Shown here: positions 49,517 to 56,861 of the stretch, in pieces
Numbering within the stretch: the stretch's first letter is position 1
Layout: each line of letters starts with the position of its first letter
DNA from: Mesotoga sp. Brook.08.105.5.1
GTDB taxonomy: Bacteria; Thermotogota; Thermotogae; Petrotogales; Kosmotogaceae
Assembly (NCBI RefSeq): GCF_002752635.1
Contig: NZ_AYTW01000005.1
Location: forward strand, 186,001 to 250,000
Direction of reading: 5' to 3'
DNA length: 64,000 nucleotides
Program-made: the position numbers and the translations under genes
Notes under the pieces: generated by a model
What the model saw: the letters and a program-made list of their open reading frames with translations, nothing else
The model's database searches: none
What the model was told of the DNA's origin: nothing

Positions 49517-49525
49517 TGATATAAT
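49517..49525 (+). promoter_or_regulatory. Extended -10 promoter of the M32 carboxypeptidase gene
   Basis: TGATATAAT (49517-49525) is an extended -10 element 22 bp before the TTG start; the -35 region is poor. Confidence 0.5.
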
Positions 49526-49547
49526 TCATCGAATTGGAGGTGCAGTT

Positions 49548-51050
49548 TTGGAATTAATAGATCAGCTTAAATCAGAATACTCCGAGATCTCCTATCTTCA
49601 GAATGCAGCGGCCCTGATGGTCTGGGATTTGAGGACTTACATTCCCCCTAAAGGGGCCGAGAATAGGGCGGAGGCTCTAGGTTATGTATCAACTCTTGCA
49701 TTCAAGAAGGCGGTCTCAGATGAATTTGGAGCATTGTTAAGGCAATTGAACGAAAGAGCAACCCAAGAAGGATTAACAGATGATGAAAAAGCAATGGTCA
49801 GGGTTGCTACGAAAGCATACAAAAGGGCCAGGTCAATTCCACCTGAGCTTCATCATAGGTTTTCCGTCCTAACGTCTAAGAGTGAAAGGGTATGGGAGAG
49901 AGCGCGAAAAGAAAACAGCTTTAGCAGCTTGGAGCCATATCTGGAAGAGATTGTCGCTCTTTCGAGAGAAATGGCAGAACTGTATGGTTATGAAGAAAAC
50001 CCCTATGATGCGCTACTCGAAGGCTACGAAGAAGGGATGACGGCAAGAAAGCTACGGAAGGTCATCGAACCACTGAAATCAGAACTAATACCCTTCGTAA
50101 AAAAGATATTGGATAAAGGCACACATCCTGACACGTCAATCCTTCAAGGGATGTTCAGCAAGAGGGCACAGGAGAAGCTCAGCAGAAGGGCTCTGAAATT
50201 CATTGGCTATGACTTCGATGCAGGTAGGCTGGATGAGACTGTCCATCCATTCACGATTGGCATTGGAGTGAATGACGTTAGAGTGACTACCAAGTACGAG
50301 ATCAAAGAGTTCACACCTTCATTGTTTGGATCTATCCATGAGGGGGGTCACGCAATTTATGAGCAGGGGCTGCCGATTTCTCTGAAAGATACACCTATAT
50401 ATGGTGCATGTTCATTAGGAATCCACGAATCGCAGTCAAGAATGATGGAAAACATAGTGGGAAGAAGCAAGGAGTTTCTATCGTTTTTCTATCCTCAGAT
50501 TCAGAAGGCTTTCCCGTCAAACTTCAGGAGTGTTTCGCTTGGTGACTTCTATAGAGCTGTAAACAATGTCAAACCTTCGTTGATTAGAATAGAAGCCGAC
50601 GAAGTGACATACAACTTTCATATCATGGTAAGGTTTGAGCTTGAAGAAGCGTTGATGAAAGGCGATTTGAAAGTGTCTGAGCTTCCGGCTGCCTGGAATG
50701 CAAAGATGAGAGAATACCTGGGAATTGAACCTGAGAGCAACCGGGACGGTGTGCTGCAGGACATTCATTGGCCATCGGGAATGATTGGATACTTCCCCTC
50801 GTATATGCTTGGAAACCTTTACGCCGCTCAAATGTACGCGAAAGCAAGACAGGATATCCCAAATCTCGAAAAGAGGATTGAGAAGGGAGACGTTCTGGCT
50901 CTTGTAGACTGGTTGCGAAAGAATATTCATGCTGTAGGCAGAAAGCATGAACCGGAGAGGCTTCTCAAAGTAGCGACGGGAAAGGAGCTAGATTCTTCTT
51001 ATTTCTTGAAGTATGTCATCGATAAGTATTCCGAAATCTACTTCATTTAG
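49548..51050 (+). CDS. M32-family metallocarboxypeptidase
   Basis: M32 carboxypeptidases (Taq type) remove C-terminal residues from peptides and occur in thermophiles and protists. The 500-residue product has the family marker MVWDLRTYIPPKGAENRAE, the zinc site HEGGH (His264-His268), ACSLGIHESQSRMMENIVGR, RIEADEVTYNFHIMVRFELE and the C-terminal block SGMIGYFPSYMLGNLYAAQM. TTG 49548 is chosen because TTGGAGGTG precedes it. It has its own extended -10 promoter and ends in a 4-bp convergent overlap with the HhH gene. A soluble cytoplasmic enzyme is likely, since no signal peptide is seen. Confidence 0.95.
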   Translation: MELIDQLKSEYSEISYLQNAAALMVWDLRTYIPPKGAENRAEALGYVSTLAFKKAVSDEFGALLRQLNERATQEGLTDDEKAMVRVATKAYKRARSIPPELHHRFSVLTSKSERVWERARKENSFSSLEPYLEEIVALSREMAELYGYEENPYDALLEGYEEGMTARKLRKVIEPLKSELIPFVKKILDKGTHPDTSILQGMFSKRAQEKLSRRALKFIGYDFDAGRLDETVHPFTIGIGVNDVRVTTKYEIKEFTPSLFGSIHEGGHAIYEQGLPISLKDTPIYGACSLGIHESQSRMMENIVGRSKEFLSFFYPQIQKAFPSNFRSVSLGDFYRAVNNVKPSLIRIEADEVTYNFHIMVRFELEEALMKGDLKVSELPAAWNAKMREYLGIEPESNRDGVLQDIHWPSGMIGYFPSYMLGNLYAAQMYAKARQDIPNLEKRIEKGDVLALVDWLRKNIHAVGRKHEPERLLKVATGKELDSSYFLKYVIDKYSEIYFI

Positions 51051-51508
51051 TTCTCAGAGGCCTTTAGACCTTTAAGTAAGGCCTCAATTTCGGAGAGTCT
51101 GTCGGATGAAAGCTTCAGACTCTCCTTTCTACTAGTAAGAAAGGAGATTATTTCCTGTGGCTCAACGATCGCCATATCTTTCCACATGAAAGAAATTACT
51201 TCAGTGTCTACAAGGTTATGTGAGGTGAGAAGGTATATTGGCGAGGGCATTTCATCACTTATCTCACATACCTTGCTGATCTCACCCTTCTGTAGGTACT
51301 CGAGAGATTTGTCCACTACGGCCTTTCCAATGCCTCTTATTTCCAAGAGCTTTGTTATGTCACCATCTGAGAGACGGCCTTCCGGCAAATTAGATCTGAT
51401 TATTCTTGCGGCGAATTCGTAAGTCCTTATCTTGAACGGGTTGTCTCTTATGACCTTGAGAAGTCTCGAGAGCAAGTCAAATTGCATTGCAAGTTCCTCT
51501 TTTCTCAC
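51047..51508 (-). CDS. Helix-hairpin-helix protein related to the N-terminal domain of family X DNA polymerases
   Basis: This 153-residue protein has the 8-kDa-like helical start of PolX proteins (LLKVIRDNPFKIRTYEFAAR) and a helix-hairpin-helix (ITKLLEIRGIGKAVVDKSLE). A C-terminal part of about 75 residues (SPIYLLTSHNLVDTEVISF onwards) has no nucleotidyltransferase motif. It may bind DNA or regulate a repair process, but the polymerase and PHP domains of true PolX are absent. GTG 51508 (after GAGAGGTGA) is used; ATG 51487 is also possible. It converges on the carboxypeptidase gene. Confidence 0.6.
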   Translation of the reverse strand: MRKEELAMQFDLLSRLLKVIRDNPFKIRTYEFAARIIRSNLPEGRLSDGDITKLLEIRGIGKAVVDKSLEYLQKGEISKVCEISDEMPSPIYLLTSHNLVDTEVISFMWKDMAIVEPQEIISFLTSRKESLKLSSDRLSEIEALLKGLKASEN

Positions 51509-51603
51509 CGGTATCACCTCTCAGTGTATTTTACACCGCTGAACACCGGCAAAGAAATCAGATGCTCGGAATTCTCTTGCGCTCCATTTGAAATGAATCT
51601 ATT

Positions 51604-51624
51604 TGCCTAGACACAATTTAGGCA
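51604..51624 (-). terminator. Weak hairpin after the MinD/NifX operon
   Basis: TGCCTA/TAGGCA with a 9-nt loop lies downstream of the last minus-strand gene of the cluster. The stem is short and the following minus-strand sequence is A/T-rich without a clean U-run. Confidence 0.25.
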
Positions 51625-51684
51625 GACAAAAAGCTTCAATTATTGACACAGGGATCGGGATATCAGGGGATAGGCCCGTCGGAT

Positions 51685-52005
51685 CTATTTTTTCCTTCTG
51701 CTAATAACAGCTTCAATGTTCTCCTTTGCCGTGCCAACAAAAGCTTCATAGAAAGCTATACCTGCTGCTTCTATAGCTTGAATGGCGTTGCCTCCAAGAT
51801 GGAAAGCTATTATTGTGTCTATCCCTTGCTTTGTGAGCATATTTACGGCCATAGGTCCGGCACCGTGCGCCACACTGTTGTCTGGTTCTACATATTCTTC
51901 GCTTCCCGTTTCCGGGTCATACAGCAGAAAGAACTTAGCTCTGGCAAATCTATCGTCTGGGATGCTGTTGATACTCTTTTCTTTCACTGGGATAGCTATT
52001 TTCAT
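51685..52005 (-). CDS. NifX/dinitrogenase-cofactor-domain protein
   Basis: The 106-residue protein is a single domain of the NifX/NifB-C-terminal (dinitrogenase iron-molybdenum cofactor) family: MKIAIPVKE, a beta-strand region FFLLYDPETG, AHGAGPMAVNMLTKQGIDTI and IAFHLGGNAIQAIEAAGIAF. Family members bind Fe-S or Mo-containing clusters. Its ATG overlaps the stop of the neighbouring MinD-like gene by one base. Together with two MinD/ferredoxin ATPases this resembles the Orp (orange protein) arrangement of Desulfovibrio. No nitrogenase genes are present, so nitrogen fixation is not implied. Confidence 0.88.
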   Translation of the reverse strand: MKIAIPVKEKSINSIPDDRFARAKFFLLYDPETGSEEYVEPDNSVAHGAGPMAVNMLTKQGIDTIIAFHLGGNAIQAIEAAGIAFYEAFVGTAKENIEAVISRRKK

Positions 52006-52886
52006 TATTCTTCTACACCTCCGGAAATTTTCCGTTTCAACCTCAAGGCAATTCGCTTTATTGCTTGCGCTGCCGTAGAGTCTTCAATTGCAACAACCGG
52101 TTTTCCCATAATCGTCGCTTTCTCTACCTGCTCGTCAAAGGGAATCTTGCCAAGCAGTTCTATTCCGTTGGCTCCACACCAGGACTCTATGAAAGCGCTC
52201 TTGGATGTATTCAAATCCCATTTGTTTATAACTATTCCAAAGTCTCTCTTGAAATGTTTTATTGTCTCCACTATCCTTGCAAGATCGTGGTTTCCAGAAA
52301 CAGTCGGTTCGGCAACTGCAAGAACGTAAGTTGCCCCGGTAATCGATGAAGTTGCGGGGCACCCTATTCCCGGGGCACCATCGATCACAATTACTTCTCT
52401 TTTTTCTCTCTCTGCGACATTAATTGCCAGCTTTCTGACCTCGGCCACCAACCCTCCAGAAGTCTCTTCCCCTGGAGTCAATAAAGCGTGGACAAGAGGG
52501 ATTTCATTCGATTGAGACAAGAAGTACTCGCCCGACTTATTGTCTTTGAGTGAAATCGCATCTGCCGGGCAGACAGCCACACACATGCCGCATCCCTCAC
52601 ATGCGTAGGGATCGATTGAGTAAGGACCTCCCCTGATAATCGCATCGAACCTGCAGAATTTCTCGCAGAGTCCGCATGATATGCATTGATCAGAAATTTC
52701 GGCCTTTTTGCCACCATAGTATTCAAATTTCTCGATCTGCTTATTCTCAAGAATGAGGTGAAGGTTTGGTGCGTCTACGTCACAATCGGCCATCACTATT
52801 GAGTCAAAAAGAGAGGAAAGCGATCCTGCAAGTGTTGTCTTACCAGTTCCGCCCTTTCCACTTACTATGGCAAGTTGGAACATCAT
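52005..52886 (-). CDS. MinD-superfamily ATPase with inserted ferredoxin domain (second copy)
   Basis: A 293-residue P-loop ATPase. The deviant Walker A is SGKGGTGKTT near the N-terminus, the switch region DCDVDAPNLHL follows, then a two-cluster ferredoxin insert CISCGLCEKFC and CEGCGMCVAVC (about residues 65-110), and later VIDGAPGIGCPATSSI. The family (COG1149) is found with Fe-S biogenesis and Orp-type loci, and probably moves or loads metal clusters. The ATG at 52886 overlaps the stop of the upstream copy (ATGA); ATG 52883 is an alternative with better Shine-Dalgarno spacing. Confidence 0.92.
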   Translation of the reverse strand: MMFQLAIVSGKGGTGKTTLAGSLSSLFDSIVMADCDVDAPNLHLILENKQIEKFEYYGGKKAEISDQCISCGLCEKFCRFDAIIRGGPYSIDPYACEGCGMCVAVCPADAISLKDNKSGEYFLSQSNEIPLVHALLTPGEETSGGLVAEVRKLAINVAEREKREVIVIDGAPGIGCPATSSITGATYVLAVAEPTVSGNHDLARIVETIKHFKRDFGIVINKWDLNTSKSAFIESWCGANGIELLGKIPFDEQVEKATIMGKPVVAIEDSTAAQAIKRIALRLKRKISGGVEE

Positions 52887-53734
52887 GACACCCCCGATGA
52901 AGAGATGATCTTTTCCGCCAGTTTTTTGAACCGTATCTTCCATGGTGGCGAAGTCTCAGTAAATAGCTTGCCTTCTGAATAGGCTTCCGCTATGCTGCGG
53001 TCAAAGGGTATTCTTTCGAGGAGAACGAGGTTTTCTTCACCAGCATACTCATCTATCATTGTGTAAGAATTCGTATCTCTGTTGATTACGACACCGAAAG
53101 GAATTTCCATCTCTCTTACAATTTGAACTGCAAGTTTCAAATCATGAAGACCAAATGGAGTGGGTTCGGTTACCAGTATCGCGAAATCTACTTTTCTTAG
53201 TGTCTCTACCACGGAACAGGACGTTCCCGGGGGAGAATCAATGATGACGAGCTTATTTCGATCGATATTCTCTTTAAGCTTTCTGATAACCCTTACAGGG
53301 GATGGTTCCCCAATTTCCAGTATTCCCATTCCAAAATCGATTTTGTTGTTGATCTTACCCGTCATGACTTTTCCAATGGTTTTTGGCCTCTCGCTGATTG
53401 CCTTCTCGGGACAGACAAAAGTGCACAAACCGCAGCCATGACACAAAGATTCAAAGACCATGACACCCGTGTCAAAAACAGAAAGTGCTCCAAACTGGCA
53501 GGCTTCAGCGCATTTGCGGCAACGAGTGCACTTTTCCTTGTCTATTACGGGAAGCATCAGCTCAATTTCCTCTTCATGCTCAATCTTTGGGTTAAAAAAC
53601 AGATGTACATCGGGTTCTTCTGCGTCTGCGTCCAGAAGTTGAACATCAAACTCTTCAGATATTGCGTATGCGAGGTTTGTGGCAAGGGTTGTCTTTCCTG
53701 TGCCTCCCTTGCCACTTAGTACGGCAATAACCAA
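52883..53734 (-). CDS. MinD-superfamily ATPase with inserted ferredoxin domain (first copy)
   Basis: A 283-residue paralogue of the next gene. Walker A is SGKGGTGKTT at residues 7-16, followed by LLDADAEEPDVHLFF. The ferredoxin insert has the cysteines CTRCRKCAEAC and CHGCGLCTFVC, enough for two 4Fe-4S clusters, and the later motif is IIDSPPGTSCSVVETL. Tandem copies of this family commonly work as a heterodimer (inference). The start is TTG 53734. It lies 3 bp downstream of the DUF5320-like genes and is probably transcribed from the promoter at 54310-54338. Confidence 0.92.
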   Translation of the reverse strand: MVIAVLSGKGGTGKTTLATNLAYAISEEFDVQLLDADAEEPDVHLFFNPKIEHEEEIELMLPVIDKEKCTRCRKCAEACQFGALSVFDTGVMVFESLCHGCGLCTFVCPEKAISERPKTIGKVMTGKINNKIDFGMGILEIGEPSPVRVIRKLKENIDRNKLVIIDSPPGTSCSVVETLRKVDFAILVTEPTPFGLHDLKLAVQIVREMEIPFGVVINRDTNSYTMIDEYAGEENLVLLERIPFDRSIAEAYSEGKLFTETSPPWKIRFKKLAEKIISSSGVS

Positions 53735-53737
53735 GGC

Positions 53738-53959
53738 CTACCACCATCTCCTGAAGCGATAGCCCATGCCTCTTCCGGCTCCAAAACCTCCCCCAAAACC
53801 CATCCTTCTTCCGAGAAAAAGTCTTCTCCTCGGATATGGTCGGTAGTAGTTCCTTGCGGGTGTCGGCCTCGACACTTGATCAACGGGAGCACAGTTTCCC
53901 ATGCCCCAGCCGGTCATCGGCCCATAACCTTCGGGTCCAGTTCCATCTCTCCACGGCAT
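53738..53959 (-). CDS. DUF5320-like small protein, Gly/Arg/Tyr-rich
   Basis: A 73-residue protein beginning MPWRDGTGPEGYGPMTGWGM, the DUF5320 start pattern (GTGPxGxGPMTG), followed by a Cys (GNCAP) and a basic aromatic, glycine-rich tail (YYRPYPRRR ... GGGFGAGRGMGYRFRRWW). Function is unknown; the family is frequent next to MinD/ferredoxin and NifX genes in anaerobes. The ATG has GGAGGAG in front, whereas the longer frame upstream runs into the preceding gene. Confidence 0.85.
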   Translation of the reverse strand: MPWRDGTGPEGYGPMTGWGMGNCAPVDQVSRPTPARNYYRPYPRRRLFLGRRMGFGGGFGAGRGMGYRFRRWW

Positions 53960-53963
53960 ATTC

Positions 53964-54275
53964 TCACTCCTCCTCTTCAGTACTGTTTGTGTTTTCAAGC
54001 GTTTCCAATCTCTTCTCTATTTCCTTGAGCTCTTCGCCGATCATCTCAAGCTCTCTCTTAAGCATCGCTTGATACTCCTTCAGTTCCTGACTCTCCATCT
54101 CAGCTGAAATCTCCTGATCGTAGGCGTATGGTCCATAATAACCGAAACCTCTTCCGGGCCCAAATCCCCTACCGTATCCCATTCCTCTTCCGTATCCTGC
54201 TCCATATCCAGGGCCGTACCCGTAGTATCTGCAGGAACCGTCTCTAAACCTCATAGGACCAGATCCAAATGGCAT
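53964..54275 (-). CDS. DUF5320-like protein with Gly/Tyr-rich region and coiled coil
   Basis: A 103-residue protein with two parts. The N-terminal 55 residues are low complexity (GYGPGYGAGYGRGMGYGRG, then FGPGRGFGYYGPYAY); the C-terminal 45 residues form a charged coiled coil (LKRELEMIGEELKEIEKRLE). It resembles DUF5320 proteins that pair with MinD-type ATPases. The ATG follows GGAGGTGACAAT. It is the first gene after a consensus promoter and so probably leads the five-gene operon. Function is not known. Confidence 0.8.
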   Translation of the reverse strand: MPFGSGPMRFRDGSCRYYGYGPGYGAGYGRGMGYGRGFGPGRGFGYYGPYAYDQEISAEMESQELKEYQAMLKRELEMIGEELKEIEKRLETLENTNSTEEEE

Positions 54276-54309
54276 ATTGTCACCTCCTATATATGCACTA
54301 ATCATATAT

Positions 54310-54338
54310 ATTATACTGGTTGCAGCTAGCAATGTCAA
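54310..54338 (-). promoter_or_regulatory. Consensus promoter for the DUF5320/MinD/NifX operon
   Basis: On the minus strand TTGACA (54338-54333) and TATAAT (54315-54310) are separated by exactly 17 bp, a perfect match to the housekeeping consensus. The first gene begins 35 bp downstream of the -10. Confidence 0.88.
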
Positions 54339-54374
54339 CAACAGATCTAGCTTTGCCGAATTCTGTAGAATTTC

Positions 54375-54383
54375 TGATATTAT
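54375..54383 (+). promoter_or_regulatory. Possible extended -10 for the methyltransferase gene
   Basis: TGATATTAT (54375-54383) lies 17 bp before the ATG. A TTGCCG upstream at 54353-54358 is 19 bp away, so the -35 is weak. It would form a divergent pair with the promoter of the MinD cluster. Confidence 0.4.
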
Positions 54384-54400
54384 CTAAGTGAGGAGGATAG

Positions 54401-54997
54401 ATGGGAAACAAAGCGCATGTCTTGCTGTTTTCACTAATAGCTCCATTTTATAACGTTGCTTTCAAGTCGCAGCTTAAAAGTTATCGAAGCCTTTTGAAAG
54501 AACACCGTTCTCTACTTGGCGACGACATCAAGAGCGTTCTCGATATCGGTTGCGGAACAGGTGCTCTTGCCAAAGCATTCGATGAACTGGGATACCGAGT
54601 AACGGCTGTAGATGCTTCGACTCCCATGGTAGTAATAGCAAGGCATAATCTTAAGGAAAGCGGGGTCAAAGTCGTTCAAGGCGACTTTTTTGAGAAGCTT
54701 CCCTTTGAAGACAATAGTTTTGATCTTCTCGTTGCATCTTATGTTGTACACGGTCATAAGATTGACGGCAGGGAGAAGTTTTATAGAGAGAGTCGCAGAA
54801 TATGCAGGAAAGAGGTTCTGATTCATGAGTTCTTTCCGAATAGAAATCTCTTGGTCTATGTTGTCGAGTTCTTCGAAAGAAGCGATTACAGAAACTTCGT
54901 TCCGAAAGCCTTCGAAGAGCTCAAAGAGAATTTTCCCATTGTAAAAGACGTTAGGCTTTCATCTACGACAGGGTGGTATTTATGTCGGTGCGACTAG
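54401..54997 (+). CDS. Class I SAM-dependent methyltransferase
   Basis: A 198-residue methyltransferase of the Methyltransf_11/UbiE-like type. SAM-binding motif I is VLDIGCGTGALAKAF, motif II is VTAVDASTPMV, followed by VVQGDFFEKLPFEDNSFDLL. The N-terminal helix and the C-terminal HEFFPNRNLLVYVVEFFE are less specific. The substrate cannot be told from sequence or context; it stands alone between the divergent MinD cluster and an ABC sugar operon. GAGGAGG precedes the ATG. Confidence 0.88.
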   Translation: MGNKAHVLLFSLIAPFYNVAFKSQLKSYRSLLKEHRSLLGDDIKSVLDIGCGTGALAKAFDELGYRVTAVDASTPMVVIARHNLKESGVKVVQGDFFEKLPFEDNSFDLLVASYVVHGHKIDGREKFYRESRRICRKEVLIHEFFPNRNLLVYVVEFFERSDYRNFVPKAFEELKENFPIVKDVRLSSTTGWYLCRCD

Positions 54998-55098
54998 ACT
55001 CTCAGGTTAGTTGAGTCTTCAGGATTTTGAAATTTGTGGGCGTTCAAGGAAGGGCTGGTATTTCAGTATTTGAACAATAGCATTATGGAGGTCTACAG

Positions 55099-56031
55099 GT
55101 GAAGAAAGCTACTCCTTATATATTTATTGCACCTGCAGGTGCAATAATTGGTTTCTTTCTCTTATATCCTTTGATATACTCATTTGCCATTAGCTTTTTT
55201 GAGTGGGACCTGTCTCCGACAATGACTTTCGTTGGTTTGGGGAACTACTCACAGATTCTCTCATCGAGCGAATTCTGGGACTCAATGTTATACACCGCTT
55301 ATTACATTCTCGGCGTTCTCCCTTTTTCGCTCCTTATCGGTTTTCTCTTTGCCAATCTTCTGAACGATTCGACGATGAAGGGGATAGGGTTCTTTCGAAT
55401 GATTTACTTCCTTCCGGTAGTTACATCACCCATTGCTGCCGGTATGGGCTTCAGCTTTCTGTTCAGTACGGAACTCGGTTATGTGAATCATATCATCTCC
55501 TTGTTTGGCGGGGATTACATCAACTGGTTAACTAATCCTCAGGGCGTAATTCAAATTCTTTTCAACTGGACAGGCATTCAGCTTCCCAGAATTCTGCAGG
55601 GGCCGAGCGTAGCGCTTTTCGTGATAATTCTAATGGGAATATGGCAGAATATCGGATATGCCATGGTTGTCTATCTGGCCGGTCTTCAGAATATCCCGAC
55701 CACATACTATGAAGCGGCGGCGTTGAGTGGAGCTAACAGGTTCCAGATGTTGAGAAAGATCACCGTTCCGCTTCTTTCACCGACAACGTTCTTCCTTCTC
55801 ATAATGTTCAGCATAAGCTCCTTCCAGGTCTTTGGACCGATTATGGTTATGACTCCAGACGGCGGACCGCTTAACACAACCTCCGTTGTCGTGTTTCGGC
55901 TTTATCGAGAGGCCTTCTCCTATTACAGGTTTGGCTATGCGTCCGCAATGGCCTTTGTTCTCTTCCTTTTTGTGATATTTTTGACTGCATTCCAAGTAAA
56001 GACAATTGAAAGGACCGTTCATTATGAGTAA
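55099..56031 (+). CDS. ABC sugar transporter permease (MalF/UgpA type)
   Basis: A 310-residue polytopic permease of the carbohydrate uptake-1 class. The N-terminal helix is TPYIFIAPAGAIIGFFLLYP, there are about six transmembrane segments, and the cytoplasmic EAA loop reads TYYEAAALSGANRFQMLRKI. GTG 55099 follows GGAGGTC. It forms an operon with a second permease and a binding protein. No ATPase gene lies in the operon, so a shared MsmK/UgpC-type ATPase encoded elsewhere is expected. Confidence 0.93.
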   Translation: MKKATPYIFIAPAGAIIGFFLLYPLIYSFAISFFEWDLSPTMTFVGLGNYSQILSSSEFWDSMLYTAYYILGVLPFSLLIGFLFANLLNDSTMKGIGFFRMIYFLPVVTSPIAAGMGFSFLFSTELGYVNHIISLFGGDYINWLTNPQGVIQILFNWTGIQLPRILQGPSVALFVIILMGIWQNIGYAMVVYLAGLQNIPTTYYEAAALSGANRFQMLRKITVPLLSPTTFFLLIMFSISSFQVFGPIMVMTPDGGPLNTTSVVVFRLYREAFSYYRFGYASAMAFVLFLFVIFLTAFQVKTIERTVHYE

Positions 56032-56845
56032 GAGGATTGGAAGGATTCTGAAGTACTTCGTGTTGATATCCGGTGCAGTTGTGATGATTTTCCCGTTTTT
56101 CTGGTCTTTCATGACCTCCTTTAAGGATTTGCGAGAGATTCTCATGGATCCCTTTTCTCTTATCCCGAAGGAGTTCACTCTGAAGAATTATGTTAGTGTT
56201 TTCACGAAAGTTCCATTCGCAAGATACCTTCTAAATAGCACTATCGTAGCGCTGGGAACCACTTTCTTGCAACTTGTGACGGCCTCTCTGGCGGCCTTTG
56301 CATTTGCGAGAATGAGATTTAGGGGCAGAGAAGTGATATTCTACATCTTTCTGGCAACTATGATGATCCCTCAGCAAGTCGTAATGATTCCGCAGTATCT
56401 CGTTGTAATGAGACTCAATCTGGACAACTCATACCTTGGCCTCATTATTCCTCACGCAGCTACTGCGATCTCGATCTTTTTTCTGAGGCAGTTCTTTCTC
56501 ACGATTCCAAGGGATCTAGAGGATGCTGCGATAATCGATGGTTGCGGTCCTTTAAGAACTCTGCTAAATGTTTTTTTACCTCTCACAAAACCCGCGATAG
56601 CAACAATCGCAGTCTTTTCTTTCATGTGGTCATGGAACAACTACTTCTGGCCCCTCTTGATTATTAGCGAACCTGAGATGAGAACTGTTCAGTTGGGACT
56701 AGCAATGTTCAAGTCTGAAGGGGGAATACAGTGGGGAGAGTTTATGGCCGCAACTGTAGTGGCTACGCTTCCGATCATGATAGCCTATTTCATCGCTCAG
56801 AAGCAATTCGTGAAGGGAATAACCCTTACGGGACTAAAAGGATAG
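56024..56845 (+). CDS. ABC sugar transporter permease (MalG/UgpE type)
   Basis: The second permease of the sugar importer, 273 residues. It starts with a membrane helix (LISGAVVMIFPFFWSFMTSF), has MIPQQVVMIPQYLVVMRL and the EAA loop IPRDLEDAAIIDGCGPLRTL, and ends in the usual KQFVKGITLTGLKG. ATG 56024 overlaps the previous stop by 8 bp with AAGGA upstream; the longer frame has no ribosome site. Confidence 0.93.
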   Translation: MSKRIGRILKYFVLISGAVVMIFPFFWSFMTSFKDLREILMDPFSLIPKEFTLKNYVSVFTKVPFARYLLNSTIVALGTTFLQLVTASLAAFAFARMRFRGREVIFYIFLATMMIPQQVVMIPQYLVVMRLNLDNSYLGLIIPHAATAISIFFLRQFFLTIPRDLEDAAIIDGCGPLRTLLNVFLPLTKPAIATIAVFSFMWSWNNYFWPLLIISEPEMRTVQLGLAMFKSEGGIQWGEFMAATVVATLPIMIAYFIAQKQFVKGITLTGLKG

Positions 56846-56861
56846 CGATAAGGAGGAAGAG

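Noticed and set aside
51643-52349. Plus-strand frames opposite the NifX and MinD-like genes
   Set aside because: They are shadows of well-supported minus-strand genes with Walker and ferredoxin motifs.
54996-55018. AGACTC/GAGTCT hairpin after the methyltransferase gene
   Set aside because: Only six base pairs with an 11-nt loop and no clean T-run; too weak to call a terminator.
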